Assembly (NCBI GenBank): GCA_025464545.1
Contig: JAODMA010000295.1
Coordinates: 1 to 16,748 of the forward strand
Direction of reading: 5' to 3'
Length of the DNA stretch: 16,748 nucleotides
From: Arthrobacter sp.
GTDB lineage: Bacteria > Actinomycetota > Actinomycetes > Actinomycetales > Micrococcaceae
Below the pieces are notes generated by a model that saw only the letters and a program-made list of their open reading frames with translations, ran no database searches and was not told where the DNA came from. A program made the position numbers and the translations under genes. Positions 5,838-12,247 of the stretch are shown here, in pieces. Positions within the stretch are counted from its first letter, which is position 1; each line of letters opens with the position of its first letter.

Positions 5838-7049
5838 GTGTCCACTGAAACGATTATTCCCGCCGACTCCACTTCCGCCGCAGAGGCGGTAGCTCCGCTC
5901 AGCGATGAGGAGATCTTCGCATCCCACCAGGGCGGCAAGCTTTCGATTTCCAGCACCGTCCCGCTCGCCAGCAAGCGCGACCTTTCGATCGCCTACACGC
6001 CCGGGGTCGCGCAGGTCAGCCGCGCCATTGCCGCCGACCCGGAGCTAGCCAAGACCCTCACCTGGGCCCAGCGCCTCGTCGTCGTGGTCAGTGACGGCAC
6101 AGCTGTCCTGGGCCTCGGAGACATCGGCGCCAGCGCCTCGCTTCCCGTGATGGAAGGCAAGTCCGCCCTGTTCAAGGCCTTCGGCGAGCTCGACTCCATC
6201 CCGCTGGTGCTCAACACCACCAACGTGGACGAGATCGTCGAGACGCTCGTCCGGCTACGCCCGAGCTTCGGGGCCGTGAACCTCGAGGACGTCTCGGCGC
6301 CGCGCTGCTTCGAGCTGGAGGAAAAGCTCATCGAGGCCCTCGACTGCCCCGTCATGCACGATGACCAGCACGGCACCGCCGTCGTGGTGCTCGCAGCCCT
6401 GACCGGGGCGGCAAAGGTGACCGGACGGATGCTGGAGAACCTCCGCGTGGTGATTTCCGGTGCCGGGGCCGCAGGAATCGCCGTAGCCGAGATCCTGCTC
6501 ACCGCCGGCATCGAGGACGTTGTCCTGCTGGACTCCCGCGGCGTGATCAACAAGGACCGGGCCGACATCGCCGCGGACCCCGGCAGCAAGAAGGCCCAGC
6601 TCGCCGTGCGCAGCAACCCCCGCGGCGTCCACGGCGGACCCGCCGAGGCGCTGCTCGGCGCGGACGTCTTTATCGGCGTCTCCTCCTCCAAGCTTGCCGA
6701 GGAGCATCTGAAGCTCATGGGCCACAACTCCATCGTCTTCGCCCTGTCCAACCCGGACCCGGAAGTCCTGCCGGAGGTTGCGCGCCGGTACGCGGCCGTC
6801 GTCGCCACCGGGCGCAGCGACTTCCCCAACCAGATCAATAACGTCCTGGCGTTCCCCGGGATCTTCCGCGGCGCTCTGGATGCCGGCGCCCGCCGGATCA
6901 CCCCGGCGATGAAGCTGGCAGCCGCCCGCGCCATCGCCGCCCTGGCCGAGGACGGACTCACCGCCGACTACATCGTGCCGAGCCCGTTGGATCCGCGCGT
7001 GGCCCCGGCCGTTTCGGCCGCCGTTGCCGCTGCGGTCGAGGCGGAGTAG
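5838..7049 (+). CDS. NAD-dependent malic enzyme (oxaloacetate-decarboxylating malate dehydrogenase)
   Basis: A 403-aa cytosolic enzyme of the short bacterial class that oxidises and decarboxylates malate to pyruvate and CO2. GTG 5838 follows AGGAGA with a 7-nt spacer. Malic N-domain: IAYTPGVAQV (residues 51-60) with the likely catalytic Tyr53; VSDGTAVLGLGDIG (84-97); MEGKSALF with Lys108. Metal ligands fit NLEDVSAP (Glu150, Asp151) and MHDDQHGTA (Asp175, Asp176). The NAD-binding fold has GAGAAG (208-213), and Asp232 at the end of the second strand favours NAD over NADP. SNPDPE occurs in the second half. The N-terminal 25 residues are a Ser/Thr/Ala-rich extension. It appears to be a single-gene unit with an elaborate upstream region and a strong hairpin behind it. 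Whether it works with malate only or also serves other roles cannot be read here. Confidence 0.95.
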   Translation: MSTETIIPADSTSAAEAVAPLSDEEIFASHQGGKLSISSTVPLASKRDLSIAYTPGVAQVSRAIAADPELAKTLTWAQRLVVVVSDGTAVLGLGDIGASASLPVMEGKSALFKAFGELDSIPLVLNTTNVDEIVETLVRLRPSFGAVNLEDVSAPRCFELEEKLIEALDCPVMHDDQHGTAVVVLAALTGAAKVTGRMLENLRVVISGAGAAGIAVAEILLTAGIEDVVLLDSRGVINKDRADIAADPGSKKAQLAVRSNPRGVHGGPAEALLGADVFIGVSSSKLAEEHLKLMGHNSIVFALSNPDPEVLPEVARRYAAVVATGRSDFPNQINNVLAFPGIFRGALDAGARRITPAMKLAAARAIAALAEDGLTADYIVPSPLDPRVAPAVSAAVAAAVEAE

Positions 7050-7080
7050 CCACCCGCAACAAAAGGTCTCGGGTACCGGA

Positions 7081-7131
7081 CGACGACGGCGACGCTGCTC
7101 CCTTTTCCCGGGGCAGGCGCCGCCGTCGTCG
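7081..7131 (+). terminator. Strong hairpin after the malic enzyme, probable terminator
   Basis: CGACGACGGCG (7081-7091) and CGCCGTCGTCG (7121-7131) form an 11-bp perfect stem. The 29-nt loop can fold further (CTGC with GCAG). It begins 31 nt after the stop. No T-tract follows, as in many actinobacterial terminators. Confidence 0.55.
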
Positions 7132-7201
7132 GTTAAGGCATGTGGCGGCACGGAAGACCGCAGCGTCGGCAGCCCGGCCCTCCGGCCCCGCCACACCGCC
7201 A

Positions 7202-7207
7202 TAGACT
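7202..7207 (+). promoter_or_regulatory. -10 box of a leaderless promoter, DUF456 gene
   Basis: TAGACT lies exactly 6 nt before the ATG at 7214, so transcription should start at or next to the start codon. The bases between (GGGGCG) are too close to be a good ribosome site. Confidence 0.5.
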
Positions 7208-7213
7208 GGGGCG

Positions 7214-7714
7214 ATGAACCCCGAAACTGTTGTGACGATCCTTTGCGGCCTGGCCATTCTGGTGGGCGTGGCGGGCACCATCATCCCGGTGCTTCCCGGC
7301 GGCTTCCTCATCGGCCTGAGCCTGCTGGCCTGGGCGATCTGGGGCGGCGCCGGAACCACAGGCTGGGTGGTGTTCGGCATCGGCATGGTATTCGTCTTGG
7401 CCGGAATGGCAGCCAGCGCCGTCCTGACAGGCCGGAAGCTCAAACAGCACAGCATCCCCAGCCGTTCGGTCGTGGCCGGTCTGGTTCTGGGTGTCGTGGG
7501 CATGATCGTCATCCCTGTGGTGGGGCTGTTCGTGGGCTTCGCCGCAGGGCTCCTGCTTAGCGAACTGCACCGCACCCGCGTGTTCGGCACCGCCGTGGCC
7601 TCCAGTTGGGCCGCATTAAAGGCCACCGGCCTCGGGATGATTGTCGAGTTTGGCCTGGCCTGCCTCGCGGCCAGCACCTGGGTCATCGGACTCTGGGTGG
7701 CCGCCTCAGCCTAG
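7214..7714 (+). CDS. DUF456 family membrane protein
   Basis: A 166-aa integral membrane protein of the DUF456 family, whose function is unknown. It is almost wholly hydrophobic: TM segments at about 7-40, 50-72, 84-118 (probably two) and 135-163. The family's glycine/proline-rich repeats are visible in GVAGTIIPVLPGG (residues 18-30) and GMIVIPVVGLFVG (about 96-108), a tandem-like arrangement. HRTRVFGTAVASSWAALKATG is the cytosolic stretch before the last TM. ATG 7214 is chosen because a -10 box lies 6 nt upstream and the protein begins naturally there. It stands alone between the malic-enzyme hairpin and the next leaderless gene. Confidence 0.85.
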   Translation: MNPETVVTILCGLAILVGVAGTIIPVLPGGFLIGLSLLAWAIWGGAGTTGWVVFGIGMVFVLAGMAASAVLTGRKLKQHSIPSRSVVAGLVLGVVGMIVIPVVGLFVGFAAGLLLSELHRTRVFGTAVASSWAALKATGLGMIVEFGLACLAASTWVIGLWVAASA

Positions 7715-7763
7715 GGGAAGCGGATCACGGACGCCGCCGCGGCCGGGAATTCCCTGAGCCTAC

Positions 7764-7769
7764 TAGCAT
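7764..7769 (+). promoter_or_regulatory. -10 box of a leaderless promoter, helical-repeat gene
   Basis: TAGCAT lies exactly 6 nt before ATG 7776. No ribosome site is present in the short gap (AGGTGC), so a leaderless mRNA is likely. Confidence 0.45.
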
Positions 7770-7775
7770 AGGTGC

Positions 7776-8777
7776 ATGAGCGCCGGACCCGGAGAATCCG
7801 CCCCCCAGCAGCCTTCCCTGTTTCACGACACCCGTGACCTGACGCCGTTCCGCAAGGCGCTGATCCGTACGCCGGTCCGTGGTGTCGCCGGCGGCCTGGG
7901 CGAGCTGGTTTCCGGAGTGCTGGCCGGGAGGACCCGCGGCACGCTGACCGTGGAGGGCGGGGTTCCGCGGCTGGGGAAGGTCGCCGGCAGGATGGCAGGC
8001 AAGGCGGCGAAGGCCGTGCATCCGGCTGTTTTCGGCAGCACCGACCCGGACCGGCTGATCAATCTGGCCCGGGAGTTTCCCGGCTGGGCCGGGCTTTGCT
8101 ACCTGATGGCCGGGCTGCTGGTGTATTCGCACGGCGGGCACCTGCGCGCCTCCGAGCTGCTTCAGCGGGGTCTGTCAGTCCGGAACGAGGACGCCGCTAA
8201 CGGCTTCGCAGCGGAATACCTCGCCGGGGTGCTCACCCGCGTGGAGGTTGCGGAGCGGATCGAGGTCCCGGTCCTGTTCAGCGAGGAAGCGGTCTTCCTC
8301 GCACTGTCCCACTCGCTCCGCGAAACCGGCCAGACGGAGGCCGCTCTGGCTGCTCTTGCAGGACTTCCGCCGTCGTTGCCGATGGCCTTGGCCCGCTGCT
8401 CCCTCGCGGCTGTTCTGGGGCGGGACGCGGAGGTTGCCGCGGACACCGAGGGATTGCTCAACGGCGATGACCTCTCGGCGGCGCTGCTGCTGGTCCGCGC
8501 GCGCTCGTTGCGGAAACTCGGCGACTACGGTGCCGCCCGGGGGGCGCTGCAAGAGGTCCTGCGCCGGCGGAAGACGGACTTCACGCTGCGCAGCGACGCC
8601 CTGACCGACCGGGCCCTGCTGCTGCTGGACAACAGCCGGAAATCGCTGAGTCCGAGGGAGTGGCAGCGACGGAAGCCCGCCGAACTGGAAGCCGTCAGGG
8701 CCATCCGGAAGGATGCCGAGATGCACGAACTCTGGGACCGCGACTACGGCAGGGCGGCGGACGGCGACGGCGGCTGA
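7776..8777 (+). CDS. Hypothetical helical-repeat (TPR-like) protein
   Basis: A 333-aa soluble protein that I cannot assign to a characterised family. There is no signal peptide or clear TM segment. Residues 1-90 are a Gly/Arg/Lys-rich region (KALIRTPVRGVAGGLGELVSG, then RLGKVAGRMAGKAAKA). From about 95 to 290 it is built of Ala/Leu-rich amphipathic helices: FPGWAGLCYLMAGLL, HLRASELLQRGLSV, AEYLAGVLTRVEVAE, LRKLGDYGAARGALQEVL. The last of these has the W/L-G-Y-A spacing of TPR repeats. The tail (291-333) is charged and ends in Asp/Gly. This suggests a scaffold or protein-binding role. The ATG is backed by a -10 box at 6 nt. No catalytic motif is seen. It is 58 nt past the DUF456 gene in the same direction. 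Confidence 0.8.
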   Translation: MSAGPGESAPQQPSLFHDTRDLTPFRKALIRTPVRGVAGGLGELVSGVLAGRTRGTLTVEGGVPRLGKVAGRMAGKAAKAVHPAVFGSTDPDRLINLAREFPGWAGLCYLMAGLLVYSHGGHLRASELLQRGLSVRNEDAANGFAAEYLAGVLTRVEVAERIEVPVLFSEEAVFLALSHSLRETGQTEAALAALAGLPPSLPMALARCSLAAVLGRDAEVAADTEGLLNGDDLSAALLLVRARSLRKLGDYGAARGALQEVLRRRKTDFTLRSDALTDRALLLLDNSRKSLSPREWQRRKPAELEAVRAIRKDAEMHELWDRDYGRAADGDGG

Positions 8778-8859
8778 TCCGGGCGCCGGTTTGCTTTCGT
8801 CCCAGCTCAGAGGGCATGTTCCGGTAACCCCTACCCTTGCGGGCCCCGGCATCAGGGAG

Positions 8860-8865
8860 TACAAC
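8860..8865 (+). promoter_or_regulatory. Weak -10 box, NTF2-like gene
   Basis: TACAAC lies 6 nt before ATG 8872, the same geometry as five other genes here, but the last base is C instead of the conserved T. CGAGG directly before the ATG may act as a poor ribosome site instead. Confidence 0.3.
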
Positions 8866-8871
8866 CGAGGC

Positions 8872-9228
8872 ATGAGAGATGCCGCCGCCCGCTGGATGCA
8901 GCACTACATCACGGCCTGGAGCTCGAATGAACCGGACGACATCCGGGCGTTGTTTACCGAGGATGCCGTTTACTTCACGAGCCCGCACGAGACCGAGCCG
9001 TGGCGCGGGCGGGACCGGATTGTTGAGGGCTGGATTGCCGAGCGGGATGAACCCGGTGACTGGTCCTTCGAGTGGAAGTTGTTGGGCGTCGACGGCGGCC
9101 GGGCCTTCGTGCAGGGCCTCACCACCTACCAAAGCGACCACCGCAGCTACGACAACCTCTGGGTCATCCAGCTGACCGCGGACGGCCGGGCCTCGTCCTT
9201 CACCGAGTGGTACATGCCGCGCAAGTGA
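8872..9228 (+). CDS. SnoaL/NTF2-like fold protein
   Basis: A 118-aa soluble protein with the small cone-shaped NTF2-like fold. The pattern WMQHYITAWSSNEPDDIRALFTEDAVYFTSP (first about 40 residues, shown here as the helix-then-strand start) is typical: a helix, a D-x-x-x-L-F-x-x-D-A turn, then aromatic strands with PWRGRDRIVEGW (about 44-55). The C-terminal strands are DNLWVIQLTADGRASSFTEWYMPRK-like. Members serve as ketosteroid isomerase-like enzymes, polyketide cyclases or ligand-binding modules; the true role cannot be told. The frame extends upstream of 8872 but ATG 8872 fits the fold. It runs convergently into the LysE gene with 24 nt between stop codons. Confidence 0.82.
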   Translation: MRDAAARWMQHYITAWSSNEPDDIRALFTEDAVYFTSPHETEPWRGRDRIVEGWIAERDEPGDWSFEWKLLGVDGGRAFVQGLTTYQSDHRSYDNLWVIQLTADGRASSFTEWYMPRK

Positions 9229-9252
9229 GGGTCACGCCTCGCCGGCAGTCGC

Positions 9253-9909
9253 TCAGCCGCGCAGCAGGGCGGGGCCCAGCATCGGCCCGAGCTGCTCGGC
9301 GAGCAGCACGAGGCCCAACGCCACCATGATCATTCCACTGGCGAGCGTCACCCGACGGGCCGCAGCCGGCCGGGAGTGCAGGAGCTTCCGCGCCAGGATT
9401 GCCACGCAGCTGTAGACCACGGCCACCAGCAGGACGAAGGTCAGGCCCAGCAGCCCGGACTGCACCGGCACCGGCAGGGACGCCTCCGGGCTGACGAACT
9501 GCGGGACGAGGGCCACGTAGAACAGGAGGCCCTTCGGGTTGATGCCGCTGGTGTCCATGCCCTGGACAAAGGTCCGGAGCTGGTTCGCCGGTGCCGGCAG
9601 GTCTGCCGCAGCACCGCCGAAACTCGCACCGCGCCAGGACCGGAGAGTGGTGGCGCCCAGCCAGAGCAGGTAGGCGGCACCAGCCACCGTCAGCCAGCCC
9701 AACACGCCGGGGATTCCGGCGAGCAGGGCGGACAACCCCGCCACGAGGAGGACCGTGTGCAGCACATAGCCGCCGCAGAGCCCCGCGATGGCCGGCACGA
9801 AGCTGCGCTGCCTCAGTCCCGCCGTGATGGAATATGCCCAGTCCACCCCTGGAGTGCAGGCGAGGGCGCCGGCGACGACCAGAAAGGCGAGAAACAGCTG
9901 GGGATTCAT
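9253..9909 (-). CDS. LysE/RhtB family amino-acid exporter
   Basis: A 218-aa inner-membrane protein with six hydrophobic segments, in the LysE/RhtB translocator family that exports amino acids or their derivatives. ATG 9907-9909 follows AGGAG with a 6-nt spacer. Family marks: CTPGVDW in TM1 (residues 18-24, the PG-x-D motif), followed by SITAGLRQRS; the INPKGLLFYVALVPQFV loop (about 123-139); and a Gly-rich hydrophobic C-terminal segment. The common PGP motif is PGV here. The gene is divergent from an Lrp-type regulator (105 nt between starts), the usual arrangement in which the regulator switches the exporter on when its amino acid accumulates. Which amino acid is unknown. Confidence 0.92.
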   Translation of the reverse strand: MNPQLFLAFLVVAGALACTPGVDWAYSITAGLRQRSFVPAIAGLCGGYVLHTVLLVAGLSALLAGIPGVLGWLTVAGAAYLLWLGATTLRSWRGASFGGAAADLPAPANQLRTFVQGMDTSGINPKGLLFYVALVPQFVSPEASLPVPVQSGLLGLTFVLLVAVVYSCVAILARKLLHSRPAAARRVTLASGMIMVALGLVLLAEQLGPMLGPALLRG

Positions 9910-10014
9910 GCGGAGCTCCTAGTTCGCGGCTATATGAGCAACCCTAGGGAAGTTACCGCCAAAAGTGTTCCCCTCTTTTCGCCGGAAAACCGACGCGGTT
10001 GGTAAGATCTTTGC
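9910..10014. promoter_or_regulatory. Divergent promoter region of the LysE exporter and Lrp regulator
   Basis: This 105-bp gap holds the 8-bp palindrome CCCTAGGG (9942-9949), the dyad AACCG-ACG-CGGTT (9988-10000) and, 3 bp further, TAAGAT (10003-10008), which ends 6 nt before the GTG of the Lrp gene. The 9988-10000 dyad sits between the -35 and -10 positions of the Lrp promoter, a plausible autoregulatory site. Confidence 0.45.
10003..10008 (+). promoter_or_regulatory. -10 box of a leaderless promoter, first Lrp gene
   Basis: TAAGAT is followed by exactly 6 nt (CTTTGC) and then the GTG start. No Shine-Dalgarno sequence exists in that gap, so this is a strong candidate for leaderless translation. 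Confidence 0.55.
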
Positions 10015-10470
10015 GTGATCGACCACATTGACAGAAATATCTTGCGCCATCTTAAAGAGGACGGGCGGATGACTGCCACGGCGCTTGCCGGCAAAGTCGG
10101 CCTGACCGTGGCTCCCTGTCACCGGAGGCTCCGGGACCTTGAGACGTCCGGGGTCATTCGGGGCTACCGGGCGGACGTCGATCCGGCCGCCCTGGGCCTG
10201 GGCTTCGAGGCAATCGTGTTCGTGACGCTGCGGCAGGTGGACCGCGCCACGATGGAGATTTTCGAGAACCGTGTGGCGGCAGAGCCCAACATCGTGGAGG
10301 CGCAACGGCTGTTCGGCTCGCCGGACTACCTGCTGAAGGTGATCGCCGAGGACCTGCCGGCTTACCAGCGCTTCTACGATGCCGAACTGACCTCGCTGCC
10401 CGGGGTTGAACGACTGACCTCCACGCTTGTGATGAAGACGCTCAAAACGAATATCGGACCTCCGGTCTGA
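10015..10470 (+). CDS. Lrp/AsnC-family regulator of the LysE exporter
   Basis: A 151-aa regulator. Residues 2-17 contain IDRNILRHLKEDGR, the classic start of the Lrp DNA-binding domain; the helix-turn-helix is about 21-42 (TALAGKVGLTVAPCHRRLRDLE), with S/G-V-I-R-G-Y following. The C-terminal RAM/AsnC ligand domain (about 65-145) shows GFEAIVFVTL, a VVEAQRLFGSPDYLLKVIAED-like core with the G-x-x-D-Y-L-L motif, and a final LTSTLVMKTLK strand. GTG 10015 is the natural start and lies 6 nt behind TAAGAT. It is divergent from lysE, which it most likely controls with an amino acid as ligand, and tail to tail with another Lrp gene. Confidence 0.93.
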   Translation: MIDHIDRNILRHLKEDGRMTATALAGKVGLTVAPCHRRLRDLETSGVIRGYRADVDPAALGLGFEAIVFVTLRQVDRATMEIFENRVAAEPNIVEAQRLFGSPDYLLKVIAEDLPAYQRFYDAELTSLPGVERLTSTLVMKTLKTNIGPPV

Positions 10471-10491
10471 ACCGGACGCGCAGAGGGTCCG
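10455..10491. terminator. Hairpin pair at the ends of the two convergent Lrp genes
   Basis: TCCGGT-CTGA-ACCGGA (10461-10476) is a perfect 6-bp stem spanning the stop of the first gene. CGGACC (10455-10460) and GGTCCG (10486-10491) are further complementary arms around it. This may end transcription from both sides. No T-tract is present. Confidence 0.4.
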
Positions 10492-10493
10492 AA

Positions 10494-10961
10494 TCAGGCG
10501 CCCAGCAGGCCCGTGGTCCGGTACGGGATGACCTCGCGCAGGAACATGCTGGTGGAGGTCCTCACGATTCCGGGGCAAAGCCGGATCTCCTCGGACACCC
10601 GGTACAGATCGTCCGGGCTCCGTGCCACCACCCGGATCAGCAGGTCCGTATCGCCGGCCGGGGCGTGGCACTCCAGCACCTCCGGGATGTTCCGAAGCGC
10701 GGCAATCGCCTCATTCAGATGGCTCTGGTCCAACTCGGCGCTCACCGACGCCGCGACGCCCCTGCCCAAGGCGGACGGCAGCACCCGGCTGCTGTTCGGC
10801 CGGAGGGCCCCCGACGCCGTCATCCGCTCCAGGCGCGATTGCACCGTTCCGCGCGCCAACCCCAGTTTCTGCGCCAGCACCATGATCGGGACCCGGGGGT
10901 CCTCGTCGAGGGCGGCCAGAATCCGCCGGTCCGTGGCGTCGAGTTCCTGCAATGTGACCAC
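10494..10961 (-). CDS. Second Lrp/AsnC-family regulator
   Basis: A regulator of about 155 aa. LQELDATDRRILAALDEDPR is the typical Lrp opening, followed by the helix-turn-helix VLAQKLGLARGTVQSRLERM and S-G-A-L; the RAM domain shows GRGVAASVSAEL, a VLECHAPAGDTDLLIRVVA core with the G-x-x-D-L-L-I motif, and a final STSMFLREVIPY strand. The start is uncertain: GTG 10961 is given; TTG 10952 behind AGGAAG (8-nt spacer) gives 152 aa, and ATG 11006 gives 170 aa but has no ribosome site and would place a 15-bp dyad inside the coding region. The frame is open much further upstream, but that stretch has unusual composition. It is about 23 nt from the stop of the other Lrp gene. Its targets are unknown. 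Confidence 0.88.
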   Translation of the reverse strand: MVTLQELDATDRRILAALDEDPRVPIMVLAQKLGLARGTVQSRLERMTASGALRPNSSRVLPSALGRGVAASVSAELDQSHLNEAIAALRNIPEVLECHAPAGDTDLLIRVVARSPDDLYRVSEEIRLCPGIVRTSTSMFLREVIPYRTTGLLGA

Positions 10962-10987
10962 TTCCTGTTCGCCTCGCGCCTCAAGAT

Positions 10988-11002
10988 TGGTCAGATTGAC
11001 CA
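10988..11002. promoter_or_regulatory. Lrp-type operator dyad upstream of the second Lrp gene
   Basis: TGGTCA-GAT-TGACCA is a 15-bp dyad with perfect 6-bp arms, the size of a classical Lrp box. It sits 26 bp upstream of GTG 10961, a position suited to autoregulation. Confidence 0.45.
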
Positions 11003-11230
11003 CCATGCGCGGAGGGCGTTGCACCAACTGTAGGGCTTCTGCTGAAATGGTGGCAACACGAGGGACGAGGCCACCGCCGAATCCCGAAAGGCTACAGGCA
11101 CCCCGGCACACCACCCGGACCCCGATGAGGCTTCCCGCAAGGAACCCGCCGCTGATTGACACTTGTTCACGCATCGTCTCTCCGCATCCGCAGTGCCATG
11201 GCCCGGAGCAGCGCCCCGGGCCCGGCACGG

Positions 11231-11292
11231 CAAGAGCCCCTGAGCCACCGACGTCGGATTTCCCGAAGTCTTCGGTAGCTGAGGGGCTCTTG
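11231..11292. repeat. Nested inverted-repeat element between divergent genes
   Basis: Arms CAAGAGCCCCT (11231-11241) and AGGGGCTCTTG (11282-11292) are perfectly complementary over 11 bp. After one mismatch the pairing continues with AGC/GCT and, after another, ACCGA/TCGGT: 19 pairs in total. Inside are two complete palindromes, CCGACGTCGG (11248-11257) and CCGAAG-T-CTTCGG (11263-11275). The RNA could therefore fold as one long hairpin or as an outer stem with two inner hairpins. No T-tract and no target-site duplication are seen. It lies upstream of gluQRS; its right arm covers the expected -35 position of that gene. Confidence 0.6.
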
Positions 11293-11304
11293 TGTTGCTC
11301 CGCA

Positions 11305-11310
11305 TAGTCT
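11305..11310 (+). promoter_or_regulatory. gluQRS: -10 box of a leaderless promoter, gluQRS
   Basis: TAGTCT is followed by exactly 6 nt (TGTCCC) and ATG 11317. No ribosome site is present, so the mRNA probably begins at the start codon. Confidence 0.5.
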
Positions 11311-11316
11311 TGTCCC

Positions 11317-12213
11317 ATGACCCCTGCCGGCCGCTTCGCTCCCAGTCCGTCCGGTGAGCTGCACGTGGGCAACCTCCGGACAGCCATCCTGGCCTGGCTG
11401 TTTGCCCGCTCCACCGGCCGGCAGTTCCTGATGCGCGTCGAGGACCTGGACCGCGCCCGGGCCGGCGCCGAGGCCGAACAGCTCCGAGACCTGACCGCCA
11501 TCGGCGTGGGCTGGGACGGCGACGTCGTGCGGCAGACCGACCGTGGGCCGCGTTATGCGGATGCCATCAGCCGGCTGAGCGCGAAGGGTCTGACCTATGA
11601 GTGCTTCTGCACGCGGCGGGAGATCCAGGAGGCCCCGTCCGCGCCGCATGCCCCGCAGGGGGCTTACCCCGGGACGTGCCGGGGTCTGACCGCAGCCGAA
11701 CGTGATCTCAAACGGGCCGTCCGGCCGGCCGCAATCCGGCTGCGTTCCGCAGTCACGGAAGCGACGGTCCACGATGTGCTCCACGGCAGTTACACCGGGG
11801 TGGTGGATGACTTCGTGCTCCGGCGCAATGACGGCGTGACCGCCTATAACCTCGCCGTGGTGGTGGACGACGCCGAGCAGGGCATCGATCAGGTGGTCCG
11901 GGGCGATGACCTCCTGCCCTCGACACCCCGCCAGGCCTACCTGGCCTCCCTGCTTAATATGCCCTCCCCGGAATATGCACACGTGCCCCTCGTGTTGAAC
12001 GCCGACGGTGCCCGGCTGGCCAAGCGCGATGGCGCCGTCACCCTTGCGGACCTTGCCCTGGCCGGCGTAACGGCGGACCGGGTCCGGGATGCGCTGCTGG
12101 GCTCCCTCGGGCTGCCGGCGGGGCCGTTGGACCAGGTGCTCGCGGTCTTTGATCCCGCGGCTCTGCCCAGGGAGCCCTGGGTGTGGCGGGGAGTCGCCCT
12201 GCCGGGCGCGTAG
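11317..12213 (+). CDS. gluQRS: Glutamyl-Q tRNA(Asp) synthetase
   Basis: A 298-aa cytosolic class I aminoacyl-tRNA synthetase-like enzyme. It activates glutamate without tRNA and transfers it to queuosine at the anticodon wobble base of tRNA(Asp). It is the catalytic half of GluRS without the anticodon-binding domain, so its length separates it from a full GluRS (about 470-500 aa). Motifs: FAPSPSGELHVGNLRTA (residues 7-23; HVGN takes the place of HIGH), RVEDLDRAR (40-48) and RLAKRDG, a KMSKS-like loop, in the second half. Zinc ligands match the family: Cys96-x-Cys98, Tyr117 and Cys121. The gene is followed after 34 nt by the HD hydrolase, whose own -10 box lies in that gap. The presence of this enzyme implies that the cell makes or salvages queuosine. 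Confidence 0.94.
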   Translation: MTPAGRFAPSPSGELHVGNLRTAILAWLFARSTGRQFLMRVEDLDRARAGAEAEQLRDLTAIGVGWDGDVVRQTDRGPRYADAISRLSAKGLTYECFCTRREIQEAPSAPHAPQGAYPGTCRGLTAAERDLKRAVRPAAIRLRSAVTEATVHDVLHGSYTGVVDDFVLRRNDGVTAYNLAVVVDDAEQGIDQVVRGDDLLPSTPRQAYLASLLNMPSPEYAHVPLVLNADGARLAKRDGAVTLADLALAGVTADRVRDALLGSLGLPAGPLDQVLAVFDPAALPREPWVWRGVALPGA

Positions 12214-12235
12214 TCCTGCCGTGCTGCGCGACGCG

Positions 12236-12241
12236 TAGGCT
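12236..12241 (+). promoter_or_regulatory. -10 box of a leaderless promoter, HD hydrolase gene
   Basis: TAGGCT is followed by exactly 6 nt (GGAACC) and ATG 12248. GGAA is close to the ATG but too near for a normal ribosome site. Confidence 0.5.
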
Positions 12242-12247
12242 GGAACC

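Larger units (their letters stand above)
10962..11316. other. Divergent intergenic region between second Lrp gene and gluQRS
   Basis: About 355 bp. Besides the 10988-11002 dyad and the 62-bp inverted-repeat element at 11231-11292, I see nothing that supports a gene. A minus-strand frame from ATG 11173 (behind GGAGAG) reads MREQVSISGG and runs in frame into the Lrp gene. Its content (VCRGACSLSGFGGG) looks unlike a protein, so I treat it as a leader. Confidence 0.4.

Noticed and set aside
11004..11173. In-frame upstream extension of the second Lrp gene starting MREQVSISGG
   Set aside because: There is a GGAGAG before ATG 11173, but the added sequence has no known domain, the Lrp family starts near LDATDRRIL, and the region contains an operator-like dyad.
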